DNA from: Streptomyces lonarensis
GTDB lineage: Bacteria > Actinomycetota > Actinomycetes > Streptomycetales > Streptomycetaceae
NCBI RefSeq assembly: GCF_012033735.1
Contig: NZ_JAAVJD010000029.1
Span: 1-36,475 of the forward strand
DNA length: 36,475 nucleotides
Direction: 5' to 3'
Position 1 is the stretch's first letter. Every line of letters starts with the position of its first letter. Below the pieces are notes generated by a model. The model worked only from the letters and a program-made list of their open reading frames with translations. It had not been told where the DNA came from and did not search any database. The position numbers and the translations under genes were made by a program. Positions 16,044-24,551 of the stretch are shown in pieces.

Positions 16044-18356
16044 TCAGCTCCGGCCGAGCGCCTGCTGCAACGTGATCGGCTTGCAGACTCCCTGGGTCCG
16101 GTCCTCCTCCGCCCCCGCGTCCTGCTGCGGCGGTACCGGCGGCGCGTCCGTGGCGCCGGGGGCGTTCGGGGCGGTGTCGGTGCGGGCGTCGGTGTGGTTG
16201 TCGGTCATCGTGCTCCCTGCAGGCTGGTACGCCGCGGTCGGTGGGGTCTCGGAGGCGAAGCCGCGGTGGGCGGCGGGCCCCTCGGAAGGGGGGAACCCGG
16301 CCGCGTACCGGCCGCCGTCCCCCGGGAGACGCAGCCCCTCGGCACGGTCGGCCCGAGCGGGGTCGACGGGGTCCGCCGGGAGCGGGGCCCAGCCCCAGGG
16401 ATGCGGCTCGGCCGCCCCCGCGTGCCACGGCTCCGGCTGCGCCGCGGTGGGCCCGCCGGCCGTGGGGCCGAACAGGTCGGCCGGGGGAGTCGTCCAGTCG
16501 TCCTGCCATGCCGCCCCGGCCACGGTGCCGTCCCGCGGGCCGGGAGGAGCGTGGCCCGAGGTCGGGTCCGGGGCGCCCCCGCCGGGCCAGGAGGCTGGCT
16601 GCCCCGGCGAGAGCTCGTCCGGCGCCCCGTGAGGGGGCGCCGCAGCGTTGCCACCGGGCGGCGAAGGCCACGGCGCGTCGGTCGCGGACGGTCCGTCGGT
16701 ACCGGCCGGCCGTGTGTCTTCTGACCGGCCGTCGGTTCCTGGTGGGCCGGGCGGTTCCGGCCGACCCGCGTCCCCGGCCCACGCGTGGTCGAGCATGGAG
16801 AAGCCGGCACCGCTGCCCGGCTCGTCGCCCCGCTCGGTCACCTGCCACGGGGACTCTGCGGAGTCGGCGGTGTACCCGCCTCCGTTGCCGCCGGCAGGGG
16901 AGCCGTCCGCCCCCGGGGCGGGCCACCCGCTGCCGGGGGTGTCGGCCGCCGCGGTGGTGTCGACCGGATCGGGAAGTGTCGGAGTCCCCGCCCACGGCGT
17001 GGGGGTGGGCAGCCCGGCGGCGTCGGCCGAGGCCGCCCAGGGGGCGACATCGGGAGCGTGGGCCACGTCCTGCTCGCCCGGCTGCTGCCCGCCCGCCTCC
17101 CGGACGCTCGCGTCGGAGACGTCTTGGGGCGCCCACTCCCTGAACGGCTTGAACGGCTCCGTGAGCTGCTCCCCGAACTGCTCGGGCCCCGGTGCGACGA
17201 GCGCCGCCGCACCGGTCTCCGCGGGGAACGCCTCGAACGACCCGGTGTCCGTCGGACCGCCCGGCACCGATACCGCGGCGCTTCCGGACCCGGTCGGTGT
17301 CCCGTCCTCCCACGCGCCCGCGGGCTCCACTGCGGAGGCGGGCAGCCGGAGCACCCCGCAGGGCGCGGCGTGCTCGACGAAGGGGAGAAGCAGCTCCCCG
17401 CCCGGGGTCCAGTGGGAACCGTCGGGCAACCACCCCGCGGGTGCGGGGAAGTGCTGGAGGTCCCGCTGCTGGGGCCGCCACACCGCGGGCCAGTCGCCCT
17501 CCGTGCCCATCAGCCGCAGTGCGACCCCGCAGGACTCGGGGGTGAGGACCTGGGCCGGCTGCACCGCCAGCGGGTGGACGGCGACACCGTCCGGGTACAG
17601 GGCTTCGGGGAACCTGACGGGCCGGTGGCTGCCCAGCACGCCCCAGCCGATCCGCTCCTTGCCGGGGGCGTCGGAGGCGACCAGTAGCAGCCCGCTGTCC
17701 GGGTCGGCGAGGAGGAGGCGGTCGTTGCTCCGCTCCCCGATATGCAGCAGCACCGCTGCCTCCCCGCCGGCGGCGACATCGACCGTGACCGCCCGTGTCC
17801 GCCCCCCGGAGTCGGTGCGGTTCAGCGCCAGCAGCCGTCCGTCGCGGTCCAGCCAGGCGCCGTCCTGGCAGCGGCCGGGGACGGTGAGGACCGGCTGCGG
17901 GCCCTGCCCGCCGCCGCAGACCAGCCAGACGGTGGTGGCGTCGCCCTCCACCACCAGGCCGTAGGCGCGCACGCCGTCCGGGGCCGGCGGCAGCAACGTC
18001 ATCCAGGGGCATCCCACCGAGCCGAGCGTGAGCTCCCCGGTGTCCGGGCCCGTCGGGTAGAGGAGGGAGAGCAGGTAGCTGCCGGCGGAGCGGCGGGCGA
18101 TCAGCACCCGCCCGTCGGAGAGCGGCAGCACCTCGGTGCCCGGGTCCTCGGGCTGGCCGACCGGGAGCGGCACCGCGTAGGGCTCCGGGCCGTCGAGCGT
18201 CCAGCGCTCCGCGTACCAGCCGGCCTCCACCGTCGCCAGCCGCGCCGCGTAGGAACCGCAGGCCGAGAGGGTCAGCGAGGGGCCGTGCGGGGTGGCGGGC
18301 ATCGTCGCGTACGACGGGGTGACGGTGGGGACCTCTTCGGGGGCGGTGGCCGTCAT
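16044..18356 (-). CDS. Large protein of unknown function: propeller-like N-terminus, 370-residue low-complexity tail
   Basis: This is a 770-residue protein, start taken at ATG 18356. No good ribosome binding site is visible; GTG 18401 is an in-frame alternative with GGAGG too far upstream. Residues 1 to about 370 alternate short beta-like segments with a recurring layout (LPLSDGRVLIARR, RDGRLLALNRTD, DSGLLLVASD, GGELLLPF), as in beta-propellers. The remaining 400 residues are Pro/Gly/Ala/Asp-rich and probably disordered, with many Trp-containing short motifs (APWAASAD, TPWAGTP, SPWQVTE, APWPSPP). The last ten residues, PITLQQALGR, look ordered again and follow a lone Cys. I do not recognise the family. 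No signal peptide or membrane segment was found, and codon bias is normal throughout. Confidence 0.7.
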   Translation of the reverse strand: MTATAPEEVPTVTPSYATMPATPHGPSLTLSACGSYAARLATVEAGWYAERWTLDGPEPYAVPLPVGQPEDPGTEVLPLSDGRVLIARRSAGSYLLSLLYPTGPDTGELTLGSVGCPWMTLLPPAPDGVRAYGLVVEGDATTVWLVCGGGQGPQPVLTVPGRCQDGAWLDRDGRLLALNRTDSGGRTRAVTVDVAAGGEAAVLLHIGERSNDRLLLADPDSGLLLVASDAPGKERIGWGVLGSHRPVRFPEALYPDGVAVHPLAVQPAQVLTPESCGVALRLMGTEGDWPAVWRPQQRDLQHFPAPAGWLPDGSHWTPGGELLLPFVEHAAPCGVLRLPASAVEPAGAWEDGTPTGSGSAAVSVPGGPTDTGSFEAFPAETGAAALVAPGPEQFGEQLTEPFKPFREWAPQDVSDASVREAGGQQPGEQDVAHAPDVAPWAASADAAGLPTPTPWAGTPTLPDPVDTTAAADTPGSGWPAPGADGSPAGGNGGGYTADSAESPWQVTERGDEPGSGAGFSMLDHAWAGDAGRPEPPGPPGTDGRSEDTRPAGTDGPSATDAPWPSPPGGNAAAPPHGAPDELSPGQPASWPGGGAPDPTSGHAPPGPRDGTVAGAAWQDDWTTPPADLFGPTAGGPTAAQPEPWHAGAAEPHPWGWAPLPADPVDPARADRAEGLRLPGDGGRYAAGFPPSEGPAAHRGFASETPPTAAYQPAGSTMTDNHTDARTDTAPNAPGATDAPPVPPQQDAGAEEDRTQGVCKPITLQQALGRS

Positions 18357-19220
18357 CGGTCTGCGGCGCTCGGCCCACTGTTCCCGGGCCGGCGGGCCCA
18401 CGCCCGCGGTCGCGCCGTCCTCCTCTCCTGGCTGACGAGTGGTGAAGGGGTGCTGCTGCCCGCGTCGCCCCGCCGCTGCCCGCGTCGTCGCAGGGCCGGA
18501 GCCACCGCTCGCACGCCTGCCGCCCGGTGGGGCGGGCGTGCTCGGCACCCCGGCATGCGTCGCGCGGCCGTGCCGCGCCGCGCGGGTCGACTGGCGCCGC
18601 CGGCGCCCGGTGCCGACGGCAGGCCGTTCCGCTGCCGTGGTGAGCGGTTCGGTCGGGGCCCCGGCCGGTGGTTCCGGTCGGTGGCGACCTCTGCCGCCGA
18701 CGGACAGCCGGGCACGCGGCGTGTGGCCCGCGCCGTGCAGCGTGGTGCAGCACGCAGCGGGAACGCGGCTGAGGTCGGTCCGCGGTGGAGGGGCGGACCG
18801 CGCGAGGCGACTCGGTCGAGCGGTCGGCTGGGGGTCGGCGCTGCTCCCGGCTGCGCTGGGTGAGGTCGGCGTGCGCGCGGCCGGCTTCGGCGGTGGCGGG
18901 CGCCGTGCGGCCGGCGGTGCGCCGGTTCGGGTCGGTTGCGGACGGGGTGCACACGGAGGGCGAGGCCGTGTCGACGGCGGGGCGGGCGGTGCCCTGGGCG
19001 CGGGCTCCCGTCCGGCCGGAGCCGTCCACCGGCCGGACGGGAACGCGCTGGTGGAAGACGCTAGGTCTGCCTCGGCCGTCCCACAATGCCCTTCCGGCAG
19101 CTTCACGCCTTCGGGTGAAGCAGGGCGGTTTCCGGTGACGGACCTCCGCGGCCCCGCCGCGCACCGCTCGGGAGCCGCCGGGCCGGACGCCGCGCCGTGG
19201 CGGGCAGGTAGCCTGGACGG
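18357..19220. other. Long gene-free divergent region
   Basis: These 864 bases separate two divergent genes. Frames are open on both strands, but they encode Arg/Pro/Ala-rich nonsense without family features. The only clear signal is the leaderless -10 box at 19209-19214. I see no RNA gene. Confidence 0.5.
19209..19220 (+). promoter_or_regulatory. Leaderless -10 box of the Nif3-like operon
   Basis: TAGCCT (19209-19214) is followed by exactly six bases and the GTG start at 19221. No Shine-Dalgarno is present. This is the standard form of a leaderless Streptomyces promoter. Confidence 0.6.
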
Positions 19221-20108
19221 GTGCCCGTACTCGCCGAAGTGATCAGTGCCCTCGACGCCCTCTGGCCGCGCGGGACCGCAGAGGACTGGGACGCCGTCGG
19301 ACTCGTCTGCGGAGACCCGGACACCCCGGTCGACAGTGTGCTGTTCGCGGTGGACCCGGTCGCCGAGGTGGCCGAGGAGGCCGTCCGCGTCGGCGCCCGA
19401 CTGCTCGTCACCCACCACCCCCTGTACCTGCGGGGCACCAGCAGCGTCGCCGCGGACTCCTTCAAGGGGCGGGTCGTGCACGACCTCATCCGGAACGGCG
19501 TCGCGCTGCACGTGGCCCACACCAACGCCGATCGGGCCGACCCCGGCGTCTCCGACGCGCTGGCGGGCGCCCTCGGCCTGCGCGTCGTCGGCCCGCTGGT
19601 GCCCGACTCCGCCGACCCCTCCGGCCGGCGAGGGCTGGGCCGGGTGGGGGAGTTGGAACGGGCCGAGCCGCTCGCCGCGTTCACCGCCCGCGTCGCAGCC
19701 GCACTTCCCGCGACCGCCCAGGGCGTCCGCGCCGCCGGCGACCCCGACCGCCCCGTGCGGACCGTCGCCGTGTGCGGCGGTTCCGGTGACGGCCTCTTCG
19801 CACAGGTGCGCGCGGCCGGCGTGGACGCCTACGTCACCGCGGACCTGCGCCACCACCCGGCCTCCGAGGCCGCCGAGGCGGCGGGGTTCGCCGCGGGCGG
19901 CCCGGCCCTGGTGGACGCCGCGCACTGGGCCACCGAGTGGCCCTGGTGCGAACAGGCCGCCGCCCAGCTGGACGCGGTCTCCGACCGCCACGGCTGGGCG
20001 CTGCGCACCCATGTCTCCCGCCGGGTCACCGACCCGTGGACCATCCACGCGCCGTCGGCACCCGCCGACCACGACGTTCCGACGACGACTCCAGGAGCCC
20101 CCAACTGA
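19221..20108 (+). CDS. Nif3-like dinuclear metal-centre protein (GTP cyclohydrolase I type 2 / NGG1p-interacting family)
   Basis: This 295-residue Nif3/YbgI-family protein begins VLAEVISALDALWP after the GTG start. Family signatures are visible: WDAVGLVCGD near residue 23, LLVTHHPLYLRG with the two metal-ligand His, HVAHTNADRADPG, and the C-terminal VCGGSGDGLF, YVTADLRHHP and DAAHWATEWP. The His/Asp set binds two metal ions in the family; the reaction is not settled. It is the first gene of a three-gene operon, and its TGA overlaps the CTG start of the zinc-ribbon gene. The last 20 residues are a disordered Pro/Thr tail. The annotation as a cyclohydrolase, seen in databases, is not supported by anything here. 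Confidence 0.9.
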   Translation: MPVLAEVISALDALWPRGTAEDWDAVGLVCGDPDTPVDSVLFAVDPVAEVAEEAVRVGARLLVTHHPLYLRGTSSVAADSFKGRVVHDLIRNGVALHVAHTNADRADPGVSDALAGALGLRVVGPLVPDSADPSGRRGLGRVGELERAEPLAAFTARVAAALPATAQGVRAAGDPDRPVRTVAVCGGSGDGLFAQVRAAGVDAYVTADLRHHPASEAAEAAGFAAGGPALVDAAHWATEWPWCEQAAAQLDAVSDRHGWALRTHVSRRVTDPWTIHAPSAPADHDVPTTTPGAPN

Positions 20109-20848
20109 ACGCCGCGCCCGCTGACCAGATCCGTCTGCTCGACCTCCAGAAGCTGGACACCCGGCTCAACCAGCTCGACCACCGCCGGGCCAACCTGCCG
20201 GAGCACGCGGAGCTGAAGAAGCTCAACAGCCAGCTCGACCAGCAGCGCGACCTCCTCGTGGCCGCCGAGACCGAGGTCGGCGACACCGAGCGCGAGCAGA
20301 CCAAGGCCGAGCAGGACGTCGACCAGGTCCGCCGCCGCTCCGAGCGCGACCAGCAGCGGCTGGACTCCGGCATGGTCACCAGCCCCAAGGACCTGGAGTC
20401 CCTCCAGAGCGAGATCGCCTCGCTCGCGCGTCGCCAGGACAGCCTGGAGACGGTGGTGCTGGAGATCATGGAGCGGCAGGAGACCGCGGCCGAGCGCGCC
20501 CGCGAGCTGGCCTCCGCCGTGGAGGGACTGGAGAAGACCGGCACCGAGCTGACCGCCCGCCGCGACGCGGCGACCGCAGAGATCGACGCCGAGGCCGAGC
20601 GGGTCCGCCGTGACCGCGAGACGGTCGCGCGCAGTGTCCCCGAGCAGCTGCTGGCGCTGTACGACAAGCTGCGTGCGCAGCACGGCGGCATCGGTGCCGC
20701 CAAGCTGTACCAGAAGCAGTGCGAGGGCTGCCGCCTGGAGCTGAACATCACCGAGATCAACGAGGTGCGGGCGGCGCCGTCGGATTCCGTGGTCCGCTGC
20801 GAGAACTGCCGGCGCATCCTCGTCCGCACGCCCGAGTCCGGGCTGTGA
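20105..20848 (+). CDS. C4-type zinc-ribbon protein with long coiled coil, apparent CTG start
   Basis: This is a 247-residue protein. Residues 1 to about 190 are a heptad-rich coiled coil (QIRLLDLQKLDTRLNQLDHR onward). It ends in a zinc ribbon with CEGC at residues 206-209 and CENC at 232-235. The domain layout matches the zf-RING_7 family (PF02591), usually found beside nif3 and RNase H genes in actinobacteria. No ATG, GTG or TTG exists in frame near the expected N-terminus. CTG 20105 overlaps the Nif3 stop (CTGA) and has AGGAG at 20093-20097, seven bases before, so it is the likely start. The first in-frame ATG is near codon 95, inside the coiled coil. Nucleic-acid binding is inferred from the family only. 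Confidence 0.88.
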   Translation: MNAAPADQIRLLDLQKLDTRLNQLDHRRANLPEHAELKKLNSQLDQQRDLLVAAETEVGDTEREQTKAEQDVDQVRRRSERDQQRLDSGMVTSPKDLESLQSEIASLARRQDSLETVVLEIMERQETAAERARELASAVEGLEKTGTELTARRDAATAEIDAEAERVRRDRETVARSVPEQLLALYDKLRAQHGGIGAAKLYQKQCEGCRLELNITEINEVRAAPSDSVVRCENCRRILVRTPESGL

Positions 20849-22020
20849 GCGGCGGCGGGCGGCGGCTCGTCGTCGAGGCGGACGGCGGCTCGCGCGGCAA
20901 CCCGGGGCCCGCCGGTTACGGCGCGGTCGTGATGGACGCGGACAGCGGCGACGTGCTCGCCGAGACGGCCGAGTTCATCGGGCGGGCCACCAACAACGTC
21001 GCCGAGTACCGCGGGCTCATCGCCGGGCTGCTCGCCGCGCGCACGGTCGATCCGGCTGCTTCGGTGCGGGTCCGGATGGACTCGAAGCTCGTCGTCGAGC
21101 AGATGTCCGGGCGCTGGAAGATCAAGCATCCGGACATGCGTCCGCTCGCCACCGAGGCGCGTGGCGTGTTTCCGAACGGCGCCGTGAGCTACGAGTGGAT
21201 CCCGCGCTCCCGCAACGGCCACGCCGACCGGCTCGCCAACGAGGCGATGGACGCGGGCGGCCGGGGCGAGAGCTGGCGCCCGCCCGAGAGCGGCGCCGGC
21301 TCCGCGGCTCCGGGCGGCCGTGCGGGCGCCGCGGCGCCGGCGGCCACCGACGCCGAAACGGCGTCGCCGGTACCCGCCGTCGGCTGGGGTGGCGACCCCG
21401 GCACGGCGACGACCTTCGTGCTGCTCCGCCACGGCGAGACGGAACTGACGCCGCAGAAGCGGTTCTCGGGCAGCGGCGCGGACCCCGGTCTGTCGGCCGC
21501 GGGCCGGCGCCAGGCGGCGGCAGCCGCCGTGCACCTGGCCGACCGCGGCACGGTTCGCGCGGTGGTGACCTCGCCCGCGGCACGCTGCCGGGAGACCGCC
21601 GAGGCGGTGGCCGCGGCGGTGGGTGTCGAGGCCCGCGTGGAGGACGACTTCCGGGAGGCCGACTTCGGCGCCTGGGAGGGGCTGACCTTCGAGGAGGTGC
21701 GGGAGCGCCACCCCGACGACCTCGACGCGTGGCTGCGATCGCCGGAGGCGTGCCCGACCGGCGGCGGCGAGAGCTTCGCGGCCGTGGCCCGGCGGGTCGC
21801 CGTGGCCCGCGACCGGGCGATGGCCCGCTTCGCCGGGCGGACGGTGCTCGTGGTCAGCCACGTCACCCCCATCAAGTCCCTGGTGCGGCTGGCGCTCGGC
21901 GCTCCGCCGGAGGCGATGTTCCGGATGGAGCTCTCCGCCGCTTCGCTGTCGGCGGTGGCCCACTACGCGGACGGCTCCGCGAGCGTGCGGTTGTTGAACG
22001 ACACCTCTCACCTGCGCTGA
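20845..22020 (+). CDS. Bifunctional RNase H (type 1) / histidine phosphatase fusion
   Basis: This 391-residue fusion starts at GTG 20845, overlapping the previous stop (GTGA). The N-terminal RNase HI domain (to about residue 145) has EADGGSRGNPGPAGYG with catalytic Asp13, NNVAEYRGL, MDSKLVVEQM and RNGHADRLANEA. A 40-residue Ala/Gly linker follows. The C-terminal histidine-phosphatase/CobC-like domain has LLRHGET with His196, FREADFGAWEGL and VVSHVTPIK with His339. The characterised S. coelicolor protein of this type (SCO2299, from memory) hydrolyses RNA in RNA/DNA hybrids and has acid phosphatase activity; a cobalamin-pathway role for the second domain is also considered in the literature. 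It lies upstream of rnpB in the same direction. Confidence 0.93.
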   Translation: MSGGGRRLVVEADGGSRGNPGPAGYGAVVMDADSGDVLAETAEFIGRATNNVAEYRGLIAGLLAARTVDPAASVRVRMDSKLVVEQMSGRWKIKHPDMRPLATEARGVFPNGAVSYEWIPRSRNGHADRLANEAMDAGGRGESWRPPESGAGSAAPGGRAGAAAPAATDAETASPVPAVGWGGDPGTATTFVLLRHGETELTPQKRFSGSGADPGLSAAGRRQAAAAAVHLADRGTVRAVVTSPAARCRETAEAVAAAVGVEARVEDDFREADFGAWEGLTFEEVRERHPDDLDAWLRSPEACPTGGGESFAAVARRVAVARDRAMARFAGRTVLVVSHVTPIKSLVRLALGAPPEAMFRMELSAASLSAVAHYADGSASVRLLNDTSHLR

Positions 22021-22246
22021 TCTCCGTCACGTGGCCCCGAGGGCCGGTGCCCCGAACAGGGCGCCGACCCTCGCTGCCGTCCGGCTGTCCGGCGCTGATC
22101 GAATCCGGTCGGCGCCTTCGGGCGCTGCACCGGGAACACACGGACCGCCTCGTTCGTCACTCTCTGTCAGAGGGTGAGGCTAGGCTCGGGAGAGCGCCCG
22201 GGCCGGGGCATCGGGCGCGATGTCCGCGGTCGATCGGAGGGAACGC

Positions 22247-22810
22247 GTGGCGAGGACGGCGCTGTCGGAGTACGAAGGGCGTTGGCGCCTGGTGGGGGCA
22301 GCCGACGAGGAACCGGTCGTGGAGCTCGCGGACACGGTCGACGACGCCCCGGTGGGAGGCGCCCAGCAGGCCGTGGTCGCGGGTGTCCGCGTCCCGTTCG
22401 CGGAGCTGACGCGCCGGTGGCTGGCCGGGGAGTCCTTCGGGCGCAGGCCGCCGCCGGAGCCGGTCACCGGGCTCCGGCTGGAGATCGACCCGGCGGGCGG
22501 CTTCGCCGAGACCGGCGCCGCGCCGGTGCCGTGGTTCACTGACGAGGGGGTGCTGGAGAGCAGGGCCCGGCCGTTCGGCGGCAGGATCGCCCAGACTCCG
22601 TCGGGTGTCTTCCTCCTGCTGGACAAACCGGTGGGGTGGGCCCGCAGCCACGACGAGACGGCCGAGGCGCCGCCGCGCCTCGACGACGGGGACACCGTGA
22701 TCACCGACCGGCTGCTGCTGGAGGCCGGGCGGCTGCTGCGCACCGTCTCCGTGGTGACGGACGGCGTGACGCTCAGCCGGATGCGGTACGAGTACGTGGC
22801 AGCCTCGTGA
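22247..22810 (+). CDS. Conserved-looking protein of unknown function, 187 residues
   Basis: Start GTG 22247 is preferred over ATG 22220 because GGAGG (22236-22240) sits six bases before it. The protein is soluble and acidic, with no signal or membrane segment. Its order is a short helical start (ALSEYEGRWRLV), a middle with FAELTRRWLAGESFGRRPPP, PVPWFTDEGVLESRARPF, and a C-terminal TVSVVTDGVTLSRMRYEYV that looks beta-rich. I do not recognise a family. A TAGGCT box at 22181-22186 may be its own promoter. It converges on yaaA, and the 96 bases between them contain CGGCCCG/CGGGCCG complementary words. Confidence 0.7.
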   Translation: MARTALSEYEGRWRLVGAADEEPVVELADTVDDAPVGGAQQAVVAGVRVPFAELTRRWLAGESFGRRPPPEPVTGLRLEIDPAGGFAETGAAPVPWFTDEGVLESRARPFGGRIAQTPSGVFLLLDKPVGWARSHDETAEAPPRLDDGDTVITDRLLLEAGRLLRTVSVVTDGVTLSRMRYEYVAAS

Positions 22811-22906
22811 GACCCGGGTGGGTCGGCCCGTCCGGGCCGGGTGACGGTGAGCCGGCCTCCCGGAGCGACCCGGTGCGGCGGATCGCCGGGGGAGTGGAGG
22901 CGGTGG

Positions 22907-23686
22907 TCAGACCTCGGTCACGATGATGTCCAGGCGGCCCGGGGCGGTCGACTCGACCTGGTGACCCAGGTCGCGCAGGACGTCGGCGAGTTGCGCCGGG
23001 GTCTCAGGTTCTGCGCCTGCCTCCAGCAGCGCCCGTACCACTCGGCCCTTGGTGGCCTTGTTGAAGTGGCTGACGACGCTGCGCTTCTCCACGCCGTCCA
23101 CGGTCCGGGACTGCAGCACGCGCACCGTGGTGGTGCGCCGGGCCGTCGCCGGGTCCGGCTTCCACATGCCGGCGTAGGCGGTCGAGCGCAGATCCAGGAC
23201 GAGCCGTCCGGCCGCCGCCTCGGGCAGCGCGGTCGACAGCGGTCCGCGCCAGTACCGGGCCAGCGCGCCGAGGGCCGGCAGCCGGACCCCGCCCGAGCAG
23301 CGGTAGGAGGGGACGGCATCGCCGACGTGGAGCGCGCCCCAGAGCCCGGAGAAGACCAGCAGGGTGCGCTCGGCCCGGGCCGCGGCGGCCCCTTCCAGGG
23401 TGGCGAGCCCCAGGGCGTCGTAGAGGACGCCGGTGTAGAGGCGCCCGGCCGGCAGGGTGGGCGCGGTGCGCAGCGCGGTGTTCTTGACGACCTCGCCGCT
23501 CTGCCGTTCGCTCAGTCCGAGTACCTCGCGGGCCTTGTCGGTGTCGGCCGCGCACAGCTCGGTCAGCTCGGCGAGGACGCTCTCCCGGGCGGGGGTGAGC
23601 GAGGGGAGGGAGAGCCGGGAGAGGTCCAGCGGGGGCCCGTCGTGACCGTCGGCCTTGCCCTCGGACGGCGGCAGCAGTACCAGCAC
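22907..23686 (-). CDS. yaaA: Peroxide-stress protein YaaA (DUF328/UPF0246 family)
   Basis: This is a 259-residue protein of the YaaA family. GTG 23686 gives the canonical beginning LVLLPPSEGKA and has GGAGG eight bases before it; the ATG at 23701 adds five residues and lacks a ribosome binding site. Family landmarks are VLGLSERQSGEVVKN, YTGVLYDALG, LVFSGLWGALHVGD, PSYR, LDLRSTAYAGMW and the C-terminal VVSHFNKATKGRVVRALL. In E. coli YaaA lowers free intracellular iron under hydrogen peroxide and protects DNA. The fold binds DNA, and its biochemical activity is still unclear. No divergent partner gene is present on the plus strand, where rnpB begins. Confidence 0.9.
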   Translation of the reverse strand: MLVLLPPSEGKADGHDGPPLDLSRLSLPSLTPARESVLAELTELCAADTDKAREVLGLSERQSGEVVKNTALRTAPTLPAGRLYTGVLYDALGLATLEGAAAARAERTLLVFSGLWGALHVGDAVPSYRCSGGVRLPALGALARYWRGPLSTALPEAAAGRLVLDLRSTAYAGMWKPDPATARRTTTVRVLQSRTVDGVEKRSVVSHFNKATKGRVVRALLEAGAEPETPAQLADVLRDLGHQVESTAPGRLDIIVTEV

Positions 23687-23852
23687 GGTCGGTTCCTCCA
23701 TGGTGTGTCGGCGGGTGCCGGGCCCGGCGCCGCGTCGCGCGGCGGCCGCCGGGGCGCGGCCGGGTGGCGTCGCGGTACGGCGGGAGGTGGTCCGCCGTGT
23801 GTCCGCGGCTGTCAGCGTAGCGGGGCAGGCACGAGCGGCTGCGGCCTGCCGG

Positions 23853-23858
23853 TACGAT
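23853..23858 (+). promoter_or_regulatory. rnpB: -10 box of rnpB
   Basis: TACGAT lies seven bases upstream of the predicted 5' end of RNase P RNA (23866), the right distance for the start point. No good -35 is visible. Confidence 0.55.
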
Positions 23859-23865
23859 GGCGGGG

Positions 23866-24281
23866 CGGCAGACGAGTCGTGCGGACGGTCGCGTCGGGGC
23901 ATGCCCCCGCCGAGGAACGTCCGGGCTCCACAGGGCAAGGTGGTGGCTAACGGCCACCCGGGGCGACCCGCGAGACAGTGCCACAGAAAACAGACCGCCG
24001 GGGCCGAGAGGCACCCGGTAAGGGTGAAACGGTGGTGTAAGAGACCACCAGCGCCCAGGGTGACCTGGGCGGCTCGGTAAACCTCACCTGGAGCAAGGTC
24101 AAGAGGGGACGCGTTCCGTACGGGACGCGTCCCTGCGCGGATGTTCGAGGGCTGCTCGCCCGAGTCCGCGGGTAGACCGCTGGAGGCTGTCGGCAACGGC
24201 AGTCCTAGATGGATGACCGTCACCCCGCCGGCCGCGAGGCCCCGGGGTACAGAACCCGGCGTACAGCCGACTCGTCTGCCG
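23866..24281 (+). ncRNA. rnpB: RNase P RNA, bacterial class A
   Basis: This is the catalytic RNA that removes 5' leaders from tRNA precursors. The ends are set by a perfect 14-bp P1 helix: CGGCAGACGAGTCG (23866-23879) with CGACTCGTCTGCCG (24268-24281). Conserved elements occur in order: GAGGAACGTCCGGGCTCC (P4/CR-I, near 23920), ACAGAAA (near 23982), GGTGAAACGGTGG and AAGAGACCACC (CR-II/III, near 24025), and GGGGTACAGAACCCGGC near the 3' end. GC-rich stems such as the one at 24105-24132 fit the actinobacterial form. The length of about 416 bases is normal. The ends could be off by one or two bases. Confidence 0.95.
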
Positions 24282-24319
24282 CGCTCGCCTGCTCTGCCGC
24301 AGCTCCGCGGCCGCTTCGG

Positions 24320-24345
24320 GCCCCGCCCCGGCGGGGCGTTCTCTC
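24320..24345 (+). terminator. rnpB terminator
   Basis: GCCCCGC (24320-24326) pairs with GCGGGGC (24331-24337) around CCCG, followed by the T-richer GTTCTCTCC. It lies 39 bases after the mature 3' end. Confidence 0.6.
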
Positions 24346-24551
24346 CGACCGCGCCGCCCCGGGCGGCGCCCAGCCCGGTCTCCGCCCGCCCCGCCCGACC
24401 TGCCTGACCTGCCCGGTCGGCTCGGGCGCCGTGCCCGGCGCGGCAGCGAGCCCTCTCGGGCGTGCGGTGGCGTGGACGGTCGGCCCGCTGCCCGAGCCGT
24501 CCGAGACCGCGGGGAGCTCGGACGGTCGGGGGTGTGCGGTGCTCCGCGCGG

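Noticed and set aside
18439..19242. 267-codon plus-strand frame in the long divergent gap
   Set aside because: Arg/Gly/Ala-rich without family features, overlaps the leaderless promoter and the start of the Nif3 gene; typical of open frames in very GC-rich non-coding DNA.
16044..20072. A 1342-codon open frame on the minus strand
   Set aside because: Only the part from 18356 downward is coding; the rest is Arg/Pro-rich and lies antisense to the Nif3-like gene.
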